Shown here piece by piece: positions 8,593 through 15,935 of a stretch of 64,000 nucleotides of DNA (its first letter is position 1; every line of letters begins with the position of its first letter). Source of the stretch: Shewanella sp. Isolate13. GTDB taxonomy: Bacteria > Pseudomonadota > Gammaproteobacteria > Enterobacterales > Shewanellaceae. The notes under the pieces are model-generated. The model was not told the DNA's origin and did no database searches. It saw nothing but the letters and a program-made list of their open reading frames with translations. The position numbers and the translations under genes were made by a program. The stretch covers positions 27,228 through 91,227 of the forward strand of contig NZ_JAKEVD010000015.1 in the NCBI RefSeq assembly GCF_022398325.1, in the 5' to 3' direction.

Positions 8593-8946
8593 CTATTTAT
8601 GTCCTTCGGTGTCGCAACACTGTTTTTCCAATTTGTTTAGCTGCTTTTTCAGCAAGTTGAATTCAGCTTTTAATTCGGCAAGCTCCTGTTCGAGCCTAGT
8701 AATTTTATCTGCCTGATTCGCGGCGATAGATTGTTCGGCTGCATCCTCTGCAGGTTGAACGGAACAATCTGCCGATAGTGTTTTAATATCATCGACACTC
8801 ATGGATTTAAACTGTTGTAATCCTTGGATCAGTATCGGCATGGGGATGTTACTGCCAAGTTTGCTCTTAACGAGTGCGAGGGTCGGTGTTCTACCTTCAT
8901 CACTGATCTTCTTAGCTGCGCTGAGTACTTGTTCTAATGGACTCAT
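8593..8946 (-). CDS. Conserved hypothetical protein with C-terminal coiled coil
   Basis: 117 aa. Residues 1-55 (MSPLEQVLSAAKKISDEGRTP onward) form a compact helical region recalling small winged-helix or KfrA-N-like DNA-binding heads. Residues about 75-110 are a clear coiled coil with leucine heptads (LEQELAELKAEFNLLKKQL). The tail holds two adjacent cysteines. It is the first gene of a two-gene operon with the DUF2310 zinc-ribbon protein, almost without spacer, which suggests that the two act together. I do not recognise a named function. Confidence 0.7.
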   Translation of the reverse strand: MSPLEQVLSAAKKISDEGRTPTLALVKSKLGSNIPMPILIQGLQQFKSMSVDDIKTLSADCSVQPAEDAAEQSIAANQADKITRLEQELAELKAEFNLLKKQLNKLEKQCCDTEGHK

Positions 8947-9105
8947 GGTTAGTCAAATTCCTCACTCGTTAGTCTTTTTGTTAATCACAGTATAATACCC
9001 AAGGTCTACTCTAAAATAAATTCAAACAAAAACAGTAGCTTGATGCTTGGCATGTTAATTGCTTTTTAAGTAAAACTAAAAACAATGTTAATACAGGAAG
9101 TTAAA

Positions 9106-9477
9106 GTGAAAACAAAATTATTAGGTTTAGCGTTTTTTGGGATTGCAAGCTTAGGGCTAACGGGCTGCGTGGTCAATGTTGGAGATGGGGAATCTGGATG
9201 GGACAGTAATGCCGCATGGGAAAAGACCCAAGAGAAGAACCGTAATAACCTAGCAAAAATATCCTTAGGCATGTCTAAAGATCAAGTGACCACCTTAATG
9301 GGGACTGCCGACTTCAATGAAGCTTATATCCAACAAGATAAAGAAGTTTATGTATTGTTCTATCGCACCCAGCGTACCCATGGGGACGGTAAAACCACTA
9401 AAGATGAATGTACGCCTGTGGTGATCCGTAACAATGCGGTCGTTGGTTGGGGGCAAATGGCCTACAGTAAGATCTAA
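9106..9477 (+). CDS. DUF3192 family lipoprotein
   Basis: 123 aa from a GTG at 9106. An AGGA Shine-Dalgarno sits 7-8 bases before it, whereas the upstream in-frame ATG at 9085 has none. The N-terminus is a lipoprotein signal with lipobox LTGC near residue 22, so the mature protein is probably lipid-anchored in the envelope. The remainder (LGMSKDQVTTLMGTADFNEA) resembles the SmpA/BamE-like fold described for DUF3192. The exact role is unknown. It is a single gene, convergent with the DUF2789 gene and only a few bases from it. Confidence 0.8.
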   Translation: MKTKLLGLAFFGIASLGLTGCVVNVGDGESGWDSNAAWEKTQEKNRNNLAKISLGMSKDQVTTLMGTADFNEAYIQQDKEVYVLFYRTQRTHGDGKTTKDECTPVVIRNNAVVGWGQMAYSKI

Positions 9478-9484
9478 TCACTCT

Positions 9485-9718
9485 CTAAGGCTTTCTTAAT
9501 AGGGTGTCCAGATGGTCGATTACTTCTGACCACTGGGCATCTTGCGCTAATGATTCTACGAGAAAATGCTTTTGTGCTGTATTCCAAAACGGAGCCTCAT
9601 GTAGCTGCATTTTACTCGGTAGCGAATGCTCCATTATAAAGGTTTCAATAGCGCTTTGTTCGCTTTCTAGCCCTAGCTGTAAAAACAGATGAGCCAAATC
9701 ATTTGTTGTTGTGTCCAC
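9485..9718 (-). CDS. DUF2789 family protein
   Basis: 77 aa, the whole length of the family. The characteristic pattern is present: N-terminal MDTTTNDLAHLFLQLGL, central FIMEHSLP, then APFWNTAQKHFLVESLAQDA and W. The protein is all helical by composition, without a signal peptide, so probably cytoplasmic. Function is unknown. It is monocistronic as far as can be seen and convergent with the DUF3192 lipoprotein gene 7 bp away. Confidence 0.8.
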   Translation of the reverse strand: MDTTTNDLAHLFLQLGLESEQSAIETFIMEHSLPSKMQLHEAPFWNTAQKHFLVESLAQDAQWSEVIDHLDTLLRKP

Positions 9719-9905
9719 TTTGGTACCTATCGTTTCTGCGACTCTATCCTTTAATTATGGCTTATATATTCTTGCTGTCTGCAATATTTCTAATACCAGT
9801 ATGGCTGATTAAGCGTTGCTATTAAGGCTTTAAATTGATTATTAATTGCACTTTTTTATAAGCTTGTTACATTGATAGAGTGTGAGCTAGATCAAGGAAT
9901 GTGAA

Positions 9906-10544
9906 ATGGAGAATCAAGCTATGGAAGAGTGCCGCGCTGTTTATCTAACAGCGGAAGACCTACGAATTGCCGCTTCTATTCTATATAACGCTTATCATGA
10001 TGACCCATTCTTTTTAGAAACGCTTTTTACCGGTGACCAAGCGCAATATGAGCAAAAATTGCGCGGGGCAATCCGTGAGGAGTTGAATGAACTGTGGCAA
10101 CAGGAGCAAGCGTTAATCGGTATGTTTGTTGGGGAGCGTCTAGTGGGGGTCGCTTGTATCGTCACCCAACAAGTGCCATTAGGGGAGGCGAGATACTGGC
10201 ATTGGCGCTTAAAAATGTTGCTCAGCACTGGTTGGCAGTCAACTCAAGCAATTATTAATAAAGAAAACCAGATCATCGACAATTTACCCAGTAATCAGTG
10301 CGGTATTTTGCAATTCATCGCTATCGCTAACAATGAACAGGGCAAGGGCTATGGCGGACGACTGGTTAATGCAGTACTGAGTTGGTGTGATGAACAACCA
10401 CATCTCGATGGTGTAGGGGTTTTTGCCAATCATCCGGCTCATATTACGCTATTTACTCATCACGGCTTCGAGAAGATTGAGCAGCTTAGCATCGGTAAGG
10501 TTAGCGGAGAACTCTTGTTCTATAGAGGCTTAGTCAATGAATAA
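9906..10544 (+). CDS. GNAT family N-acetyltransferase
   Basis: 212 aa. The acetyl-CoA-binding motif A is visible as NEQGKGYGGRLVNAVL near residues 138-153, preceded by the beta strand GILQFIAIA. The C-terminal GFEKIEQLSI fits motif B. The start ATG at 9906 follows AAGGA at a good distance. Its stop overlaps the start of the Mpo1-like gene, so the two are translationally coupled. The acceptor substrate is unknown; the family acts on amines of antibiotics, proteins or small metabolites. Confidence 0.82.
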   Translation: MENQAMEECRAVYLTAEDLRIAASILYNAYHDDPFFLETLFTGDQAQYEQKLRGAIREELNELWQQEQALIGMFVGERLVGVACIVTQQVPLGEARYWHWRLKMLLSTGWQSTQAIINKENQIIDNLPSNQCGILQFIAIANNEQGKGYGGRLVNAVLSWCDEQPHLDGVGVFANHPAHITLFTHHGFEKIEQLSIGKVSGELLFYRGLVNE

Positions 10545-10842
10545 ATACTATTCCTCTTTTGCTGAGTTTTATCCATTTTACTTATCACAACATCAAGATA
10601 AGACTTGCCGAGTCTTACATTACATCGGGAGTGTTTTGGTGTTTTTCGTACTTTTCTATAGCTTGCTGACGGCCCGATGGGGGATGTTATTGGCCTTGCC
10701 AATTATCGGTTATGGTTTTGCCTGGGTTGGCCATTTCGTTTTTGAAAAAAATCGCCCTGCAACGTTTAAGTACCCTCTATACAGTTTTATGGCTGATTGG
10801 CTCATGTTGTATCAAGCCTTAACTCGAAGAAAACACTTATAA
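10537..10842 (+). CDS. Mpo1-like (DUF962) membrane protein
   Basis: 101 aa with two hydrophobic segments (about 27-45 and 49-66) and the family pattern FYPFYLSQH..HYIGS and GHFVFEKNRPATF. Mpo1 of yeast is an Fe(II)-dependent dioxygenase for 2-hydroxy fatty acids; the bacterial members share the conserved histidines but their substrate is not established. It begins inside the stop region of the GNAT gene (ATG at 10537, GNAT stop ending 10544), so it is co-translated. The CsrB-type RNA locus starts just downstream. Confidence 0.82.
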   Translation: MNKYYSSFAEFYPFYLSQHQDKTCRVLHYIGSVLVFFVLFYSLLTARWGMLLALPIIGYGFAWVGHFVFEKNRPATFKYPLYSFMADWLMLYQALTRRKHL

Positions 10843-10864
10843 ATTCATTTTGAGATAACTTTTT

Positions 10865-10882
10865 TGTGCGAGATCTCTCACC
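10865..10882 (+). promoter_or_regulatory. UvrY/GacA-type upstream box for the first CsrB RNA
   Basis: TGTGCGAGATCTCTCACC is an 18-bp imperfect palindrome very close to the UvrY (GacA) binding site known upstream of E. coli csrB (TGTGAGAGATCTCTTACA, from memory). A degenerate half site TGTGGGAGA follows within 10 bases. The position about 180 bp before the probable RNA start is as expected for csrB promoters. Confidence 0.75.
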
Positions 10883-11063
10883 TTGTTGTGGGAGATAAAT
10901 TGAGAAAGATACGGATATTGTTTACACATTGATTTTAAGTCGTTTAATTACAATTGGTTATAGCCTTGTGCGCGTGTTAATCATAGGTTGCGGGTTTGTG
11001 TTTTAACCTTGGGTGCAGATAAAAAGTTAGCTGTCGTTGTAAGCTTATAAGTATAAAGAGATT

Positions 11064-11370
11064 GAAGCTAGGATGGCGTTCACCTCTTTTGTTAGAGAGA
11101 TTATTTTTTAGTTAAAACCTGCAGAGATAGCGAGTTTTAGCCGAATATAATGGTTTTGCAGGATGCAATAAGGACAACCTCAGGAAGAGGAATTTAGCTT
11201 AGGATTAGCTAATAAAGGGAGTTGGTACGTTTGGTACAGGGATAAAAAGGGATTTTCAAGGAAGATGCAGGATGCAGGTTAACCAAGGATGATGCAGGGA
11301 ACGCATATATATAGCGGGAAAGCTAAAATGAAGTTGTGCTAGGGCGCGCCGAATGGTGCGCCCTTTCTTC
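11064..11370 (+). ncRNA. csrB: CsrB-family small RNA, first copy
   Basis: The stretch holds about 13 GGA motifs in 180 bases (11160-11340), many as AGGA or GGGA in small hairpin loops: TGC-AGGA-TGCA, CCTC-AGGA-AGAGG, AGCTT-AGGA-TTAGCT. It ends in a strong intrinsic terminator. This is the hallmark of CsrB/CsrC RNAs, which sequester the translational regulator CsrA. There is no ORF. The 5' end is uncertain: TATAAA at 11052-11057 would give a start near 11064, matching the box-to-start distance of the second copy, while a perfect TATAAT at 11147-11152 would start the RNA near 11159, right at the GGA-dense part. The UvrY-type box is at 10865. Confidence 0.87.
11341..11370 (+). terminator. Terminator of the first CsrB RNA
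   Basis: GGGCGCGCC (11342-11350) pairs with GGTGCGCCC (11355-11363) around a GAAT tetraloop, one G-U pair, followed by TTTCTT. Confidence 0.9.
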
Positions 11371-11406
11371 GTTTAAGGTCATAGTTAAGATTATCGGCTT
11401 AGTTGG

Positions 11407-11424
11407 TGTGCGAGATCTCTTACA
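11407..11424 (+). promoter_or_regulatory. UvrY/GacA-type upstream box for the second CsrB RNA
   Basis: TGTGCGAGATCTCTTACA differs from the E. coli UvrY consensus by one base and from the first box by two. It lies just after the first RNA's terminator and about 170 bp before the second RNA. A half site TGTGTGAGA follows at 11427. Confidence 0.8.
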
Positions 11425-11583
11425 AATGTGTGAGAAATCAGTCCTAAATTTAGTTGTTAAAACACATTTTTCCCTTTAGGTACAAAGGCTTACTGTGAAA
11501 TGGTGGGCGCTTTATTGTTAAGGGGTATGTTAAGTAAATGTTTAAGCTGATGTTTAAGCTAGCTTTTGAATTATTATTTAGGT

Positions 11584-11955
11584 GTACAAGGAAGTATGTT
11601 ACAGGGAAGGTAAGGATAATCTGGTGTTGATGGATTGATGCCTTAAGGATATTACCAAGGAGCGGATAAACACTCTAGGATGGAAGGTTTACTACCTAGG
11701 AAGGTAGAGTGCGAAGGAAAGCCGTTGAATGGATTCTCAAGGATGACATCGGACACGCTCAGGAAAGAGCAAGCTTGGTAAATGGATAACCAAGGTTATA
11801 TGGAGATGTACCTTTAGGTACAGGGATATAAAGGTTCATGGAAGATGCAGGAGCAAAGTTACGCATGGACGGTGCAGGGAGCACTCGCATAGCAGGATGA
11901 GCTTACACAACCACAGAAAAGGCACGTCCCCTCAGGGGCCGTGCCTTTACTTTTT
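11584..11955 (+). ncRNA. csrB: CsrB-family small RNA, second copy
   Basis: About 370 bases, close to the 369 nt of E. coli CsrB, with about 23 GGA motifs mostly spaced 10-20 bases apart. Clear hairpins present the motif in loops, for example TACCT-AGGA-AGGTA and GCTC-AGGA-AAGAGC. The RNA ends in a terminator. A TATTAT at 11572-11577 gives the proposed start. Its 3' third resembles that of the first copy: GGTACAGGGATA, then GGAAGATGCAGGA, occur in the same order at 11817-11852 and 11233-11272. The two are therefore paralogues by tandem duplication. Expected function: CsrA sequestration under BarA/UvrY control. Confidence 0.9.
11917..11955. terminator. Terminator of the second CsrB RNA
   Basis: AAAGGCAC (11918-11925) pairs with GTGCCTTT (11941-11948), with an inner CCCC-TCA-GGGG stem. 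T-rich sequence follows. The flanking A run makes it usable on the minus strand for the DUF3301 gene, which ends 28 bases away. Confidence 0.88.
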
Positions 11956-11982
11956 ATGGTTTCTACTCGTTGAGATCTTAGC

Positions 11983-12378
11983 TTATTTACAGCGTCCTGA
12001 GTTGCATCCGCCGCGAGAGCGCCCACCACAGCCGCCTCCTAGTGAGCCTTTAGCTTCTGGCGCTTCATGCCATTCAGGCTCGGGGAAGATCGGCCATTGT
12101 ATTTTTTGTATTTTCTTTCCGTGCATCCATAAGCTGCCACGGTACTGATTGATGCCATCTGTGCTAAATTCAAACAGGTATTTTACTTTCCAAGTCAATC
12201 CACTGCTGCCACCTAGGCTAGGTTTAGCTGACTCCTGGGCAATAGCTAGCAGCTGAACTTTTTGTTTTTGGCACTCTTTATTAGTAAAAACTCTGCTTAT
12301 TTCAGCCATTTGCCTTAATTGCCAAAAAAATGCAGCGACCATAATCACTGCGGCAATAATTAAAAAATCTGTCATCAT
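11983..12378 (-). CDS. DUF3301 family membrane-anchored protein
   Basis: 131 aa. Residues 4-20 form one hydrophobic N-terminal anchor (FLIIAAVIMVAAFFWQL), followed by a soluble domain with the pattern CQKQKVQLLAIAQES and a beta-rich part ending in WPEPEW-like sequence. This is the DUF3301 family, function unknown. The last 20 residues are unusually rich in Gly, Cys and Arg. Its start overlaps the stop of the DUF3549 gene by 4 bp, indicating translational coupling. Transcription would end at the terminator shared with the second CsrB RNA. Confidence 0.8.
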   Translation of the reverse strand: MMTDFLIIAAVIMVAAFFWQLRQMAEISRVFTNKECQKQKVQLLAIAQESAKPSLGGSSGLTWKVKYLFEFSTDGINQYRGSLWMHGKKIQKIQWPIFPEPEWHEAPEAKGSLGGGCGGRSRGGCNSGRCK

Positions 12379-13382
12379 CCTTTAGTTACCTTAAACAAAC
12401 CGCCAATTGCAGTTGCAAGCTCAGTACTACGATTTGGATTACGAAGTTGAGCGAGAAGCTGAGTGCGTATTAATGGAATAGCCACAATATCAGCAAAAAT
12501 CTGGTTAAAGAAGTGCTGTTGCTGTTTTGCTAAGGCTTCCAAGTAGATAGTGAGAGTTTGCTCATCTTTTAATGCCGACCAGTTTCTTGCGGCAATGGTA
12601 ATGAGCATATCGGCAGATAAAGCTCCATGGTCATTGAGTTGAGCAATGGCTTGTTGACCAAGTTTTGGGTGAGATGCAAGGGCGCGTAAGAAATAGCCTT
12701 TATCTTCTGCGGTATCGAGTTTCGCGAGTATTTTTTTCGCGAGCGCGTCATCAATGCTCAAGTGCTCTAAGCACTGACATACGGCGATCTGTACCTCTAA
12801 AACCCAATTATCAAAGCCATTTGTCAGGTGAGTCTGATGGTCGAGCTCACTGGCTCTAACGCAAACATCGGCAATACCCTGTAAGCCGATACTTTGCCAG
12901 TTTTCTGCAGGATGTTGCCCCGATAGGTATTGGTAAGCAAATTCATATTGAGGTGAGGCCTTGCCACCGAGCTGCTTACGCACTAATGCGTTAAATACCG
13001 CTAACTTCTCTTGAGTGGGCTTAAAGTTAAATGGGTGGTTGGCTAACTGATCTTGCTGTTGCTCTGTTAATGGTTGGGTTGGATCTCGACCAAGGGCCTC
13101 AATAATCATCTTGATAAATTGCATTCTCGGGGCAGGAGATAAGAGCCCACGCTCATCGAGAGGTAACTTGATAAACCAAATATAATGCTGTTGGCTCGCA
13201 TCCCAAAAAACAATCGCAAATTGGGCATGACCTTGAATGGGGGCGGGATAAGGTGAGTTAAGTTCTTCAATCTGATGAAATGCCATCATATCGATATGTT
13301 GTACTCGACGGCCCATGTCATAAACTTGGAATTGAGTGTTAGCTGTTTTTAAAAATTGGCTGAGGGTCGTTATTTCTGTCAT
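12375..13382 (-). CDS. DUF3549 family protein
   Basis: 335 aa, soluble, no signal peptide. It matches the DUF3549 family by its N-terminal region (FLKTANTQFQVYDMGRRVQHI) and by its predominantly helical, HEAT-like C-terminal half rich in Leu, Ala and Gln. The family is confined to gammaproteobacteria such as Shewanella and Vibrio and has no assigned function. It is the first gene of a two-gene unit with DUF3301 (4-bp overlap), and is divergent from the yqcC-truC group about 110 bp away. Confidence 0.78.
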   Translation of the reverse strand: MTEITTLSQFLKTANTQFQVYDMGRRVQHIDMMAFHQIEELNSPYPAPIQGHAQFAIVFWDASQQHYIWFIKLPLDERGLLSPAPRMQFIKMIIEALGRDPTQPLTEQQQDQLANHPFNFKPTQEKLAVFNALVRKQLGGKASPQYEFAYQYLSGQHPAENWQSIGLQGIADVCVRASELDHQTHLTNGFDNWVLEVQIAVCQCLEHLSIDDALAKKILAKLDTAEDKGYFLRALASHPKLGQQAIAQLNDHGALSADMLITIAARNWSALKDEQTLTIYLEALAKQQQHFFNQIFADIVAIPLIRTQLLAQLRNPNRSTELATAIGGLFKVTKG

Positions 13383-13491
13383 ATCGTTATCGAGTGTAGG
13401 TTAATTAGCGCATATTATAGGGATAAGTCTCGCTAGATGGTATCATCGCGGGCCAAATTTCCTATGGGGTAGAACAGCCGGAGTGTGATCC

Positions 13492-13811
13492 TTGATTGAA
13501 ATTAAAACAAGAGAAATGCTGGTTGCTTTAGAGGCAGAGTTGGCACAGCAAGGGTTATTGAGTCTGCAGCCACCGAGTGCTGAAGCATTGGCGAGTACAG
13601 CGCCTTTTGCATGTGATTTGATGCCATTCGAGCAGTGGCTACAATTTTTTTTTTACCCAAGTTGCATTATCTGCTTGATGAACAGCTGCCGCTACCTAGC
13701 AAGATAGCCGTTGCTCCCATGGCGCAGCATGTTTGGGGAGAAGACGCTAAGCATCAGCATTTAATCCGTATTCTAATGGATTTAGATGCGCTATTGAGTC
13801 AGCCCGATTAA
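13492..13811 (+). pseudogene. yqcC: yqcC-family gene interrupted by a frameshift in a T10 run
   Basis: The frame opens at TTG 13492 and reads a normal YqcC (DUF446) N-terminus up to PFEQWLQFFF, then runs into a run of ten T (13645-13654) and a short nonsense tail ending at 13707. Read one frame over, the continuation is LPKLHYLLDEQLPLP and on to a stop at 13811, which matches the E. coli YqcC C-terminal half (WLQWVLIPRM..LP). Eleven T would restore a 106 aa protein, close to E. coli's 109. So this is a one-base deletion in a homopolymer, a slippage site, or a sequencing error. It precedes truC and the flavodoxin gene, the same order as yqcC-truC-yqcA in E. coli. Confidence 0.8.
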
Positions 13812-13832
13812 TGCGGGTGAGAGAGAGTAAAA

Positions 13833-14660
13833 ATGAGTGACGAGACAGTAATGACAGATAATGACTTGCTTGAAGGGCAAGAGGCCGAACAAGAGATTGC
13901 GCCGCATATTGAAGTATTATTTGAAGATGATGATGTGGTTGTGATCCATAAGCCTGCTGGTCTTTTGGTCCATCGTAGCTACTTGGCAAGGCGTGAACGC
14001 TTTTTTGCTATGCAGCTGACCCGAGATAAGGTTGGCTGTCATGTCTTTCCGGTGCACCGTTTAGACAGGCCCACATCTGGGATCTTACTGTTCGCAAAAA
14101 GCAGTGAAATGGCCAATGTCTTGTGCGAGCAGTTTGCTGCCCATACCGTCGATAAGGAGTATTTGGCTATCGTTCGTGGCAACATGAATGAGGCGGGGAC
14201 GCTCGACTACGCGCTAAAAGAGGAACTTGATGAGCTAGGAGATAAGGATGTCGATCCTAATAAAGCAGCCCAAGATGCTGTAACCAGCTATAAGCCTCTG
14301 CTAAATAGTGAGATCCCTTACTCTTCGGGTCGTTATGCAACTAGTCGTTACGCTTTGGTGCAGCTTTCTCCACATACTGGACGTAAACACCAATTAAGGC
14401 GTCATATGGCGCATTTACGTCACCCGATCCTTGGAGATACTACCCATGGTGACGGTAAACAAAATAAATTTTTCCGTGCGCATTTTGGGATTAATCGATT
14501 ATGGTTGATTGCTAAAAAACTCAGTTTTAATCACCCACGAACCGGTGAGCGTATCAGTGTTGAGACCGAGCTTGAGGCCGAATGGTTTAGTGTGTTTGAG
14601 GGCTTAGGTTGGGATGAACAAACGCTTAGTTTAGACGCGGAGCCTCTGAACATCGCTTGA
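13833..14660 (+). CDS. truC: tRNA pseudouridine(65) synthase TruC
   Basis: 275 aa enzyme of the RluA family that converts U65 of some tRNAs to pseudouridine. The catalytic aspartate is D78 in HRLDRPTSG; the family motifs RKHQLRRHMAHLRHPILGD and RYALVQLSPHTG also match E. coli TruC closely. The N-terminal extension of about 25 acidic residues before HIEVLFEDDDVVVIHKP is longer than in E. coli, but the ATG at 13833 is preceded by a purine-rich GAGAGAG, so I keep it. It follows yqcC by about 20 bp, conserved synteny with E. coli. Confidence 0.93.
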   Translation: MSDETVMTDNDLLEGQEAEQEIAPHIEVLFEDDDVVVIHKPAGLLVHRSYLARRERFFAMQLTRDKVGCHVFPVHRLDRPTSGILLFAKSSEMANVLCEQFAAHTVDKEYLAIVRGNMNEAGTLDYALKEELDELGDKDVDPNKAAQDAVTSYKPLLNSEIPYSSGRYATSRYALVQLSPHTGRKHQLRRHMAHLRHPILGDTTHGDGKQNKFFRAHFGINRLWLIAKKLSFNHPRTGERISVETELEAEWFSVFEGLGWDEQTLSLDAEPLNIA

Positions 14661-15003
14661 TGACTGCTACTGCCGCCGCAAACAGACTCTAGCGCAGCAC
14701 TTGAGTGTCTAACTAAAAGCGAGCAGTTTAACACTCAGATTTAGTTTCATTTTTTTCTTTAGTGAGGTTGAACTGAAGGAGAGGGGTCATACTTAATTTG
14801 AAGCATTGTACAGTGTGGAAATAGCACATCCTGCGAATGTGGGCACTGCGTTGAAGATGCTTACGGTGCTTTTTTCTGCAAGAGTGCCTCATCGCGGGAG
14901 ATCCTTGTTAGTCTTACTTCATTGTTGCAACAGAGCTTGCGGCAACATCTATCTGTAAAGTATGTTAAGGATATAACTAAATAGCTTTTAGGCGAAGTAA
15001 AAC
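14661..15003 (+). other. Spacer between truC and the flavodoxin gene
   Basis: 343 bp without a gene, a terminator hairpin with a T tract, or a repeat that I can support. AT-rich sequence with TATAAC-like boxes close to 14975 may hold the flavodoxin gene promoter. Nothing else seen. Confidence 0.4.
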
Positions 15004-15468
15004 ATGAAAAAAGTGAATCTAGTTTTTGGAACAGTTTACGGTGGTGCTCAGTACGTTGCTGAGACGCTTGATCAGGCCTTGCTCGAATTAGGCCGAGAGA
15101 CCCAGCTGTATCAACCAGAGCAGCTTGTTGGTTTTGTCCCTCCTGAGGACGAGTTACTCTTGATTATCTGCTCGACAACAGGCCAAGGCGATCTTCCCGA
15201 CGATATTCAACCTTGGTTTAATGAGATGAAGTCAAAGGCTCCCTACCTGCCAGAGCTTAGATTTGGCCTGATTGCGCTGGGTGACTCAAGTTATGAGACC
15301 TACTGCGGCGCAGGTGAACAGCTTTTGAGCCTATTTGAGGAACTCGGTGCGAAACAAATTGGAGAGTTTTTAAAGATTGACGCGGGTGAAACAATGGAGC
15401 CAGAAGTCGAGGCATTAGCTTGGTTACCTCATTGGAATACACTTATTGATACCGAGATTGCTGCTTAA
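15004..15468 (+). CDS. yqcA: Flavodoxin (YqcA/MioC type)
   Basis: 154 aa short-chain flavodoxin. FMN phosphate is bound by the N-terminal loop GTVYGGAQYVAE (about 9-20); the isoalloxazine loops are STTGQGDLPDDI (about 59-70) and ALGDSSYETYCGAG (about 92-105). The sequence is closest to E. coli YqcA (STTGQGDLP, ALGDSSY and the LIDA-type C-terminus are shared), and it sits in the YqcA position after truC. It would carry electrons in the cytoplasm; the partner is unknown. An ordinary ATG start at 15004 is preceded by GGCGAAG. Confidence 0.88.
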   Translation: MKKVNLVFGTVYGGAQYVAETLDQALLELGRETQLYQPEQLVGFVPPEDELLLIICSTTGQGDLPDDIQPWFNEMKSKAPYLPELRFGLIALGDSSYETYCGAGEQLLSLFEELGAKQIGEFLKIDAGETMEPEVEALAWLPHWNTLIDTEIAA

Positions 15469-15484
15469 GGCCGGACATTTAACA

Positions 15485-15512
15485 CTTAAACCTAGAAGCT
15501 TAAACCTAGAAG
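15485..15512 (+). repeat. Perfect 14-bp tandem duplication
   Basis: CTTAAACCTAGAAG occurs twice head to tail, enclosed by AACACT (15481-15486) and AGTGTT (15515-15520), which are complementary. It lies just after the flavodoxin stop. Probably a replication-slippage duplication in non-coding DNA. Confidence 0.75.
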
Positions 15513-15535
15513 AGAGTGTTGCCATCATTAGACCA

Positions 15536-15558
15536 AATAAAAGAGGCGAAAGCCTCTT
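15536..15558 (-). terminator. Terminator of the DUF3718 gene
   Basis: On the minus strand AAGAGGC pairs with GCCTCTT around a TTTC loop, followed by TTATTT. The GAAA loop on the plus strand could also serve the convergent flavodoxin gene. Confidence 0.75.
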
Positions 15559-15584
15559 CTATTGTTCCTGTTAATTTCGAAAGC

Positions 15585-15935
15585 TTATTCGTAGTTGACC
15601 ACATAAAGCTCGGCATCAGACTCTGTCATGGCGATGTCTTTAATCGTTACAGTTCCCTGTCCTCGAGTATATGGGGCAATTTTCTTGGCTGTTTTATCTG
15701 CGCCTGCGCTTACCGTGAAGTCATAGAAACTCTCACCATTACAGACTAAGCGTGGAAAAACTCGTCTCTTATTAATACGGTTGTCTTTCATTGTCCTGTT
15801 GAATTGGAAAACACTGTTGCTAGCGCCAGCTTTGCAAACGGCGATTAGCGTGTCCTCTAATTGAGGTGACATAGCCGCCGAAGCGCCAAGTGACATCGCT
15901 AGCGCGGCTCCTGCTAAAACGTACGTTTTAATCAT
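15585..15935 (-). CDS. DUF3718 family exported protein
   Basis: 116 aa from the ATG at 15935. AAGGAG lies six bases before it; an upstream ATG at 15953 adds six residues but has no ribosome binding site and would spoil the signal peptide. Residues 1-21 (MIKTYVLAGAALAMSLGASAA) are a signal peptide with AXA cleavage, so the protein is periplasmic. Two cysteines at about 34 and 65 may form a disulfide. It is recognised as DUF3718, a small gammaproteobacterial family of unknown role. Monocistronic with its own terminator. Confidence 0.78.
   Translation of the reverse strand: MIKTYVLAGAALAMSLGASAAMSPQLEDTLIAVCKAGASNSVFQFNRTMKDNRINKRRVFPRLVCNGESFYDFTVSAGADKTAKKIAPYTRGQGTVTIKDIAMTESDAELYVVNYE

Noticed and set aside
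11897..12148. Plus-strand ORF of 83 codons over the second CsrB terminator
   Set aside because: It reads through the RNA hairpin and antisense to the DUF3301 gene; no ribosome binding site and proline-rich out-of-frame composition.
15516..15749. 77-codon plus-strand ORF
   Set aside because: Antisense to the DUF3718 gene, which has a signal peptide, ribosome binding site and terminator of its own.
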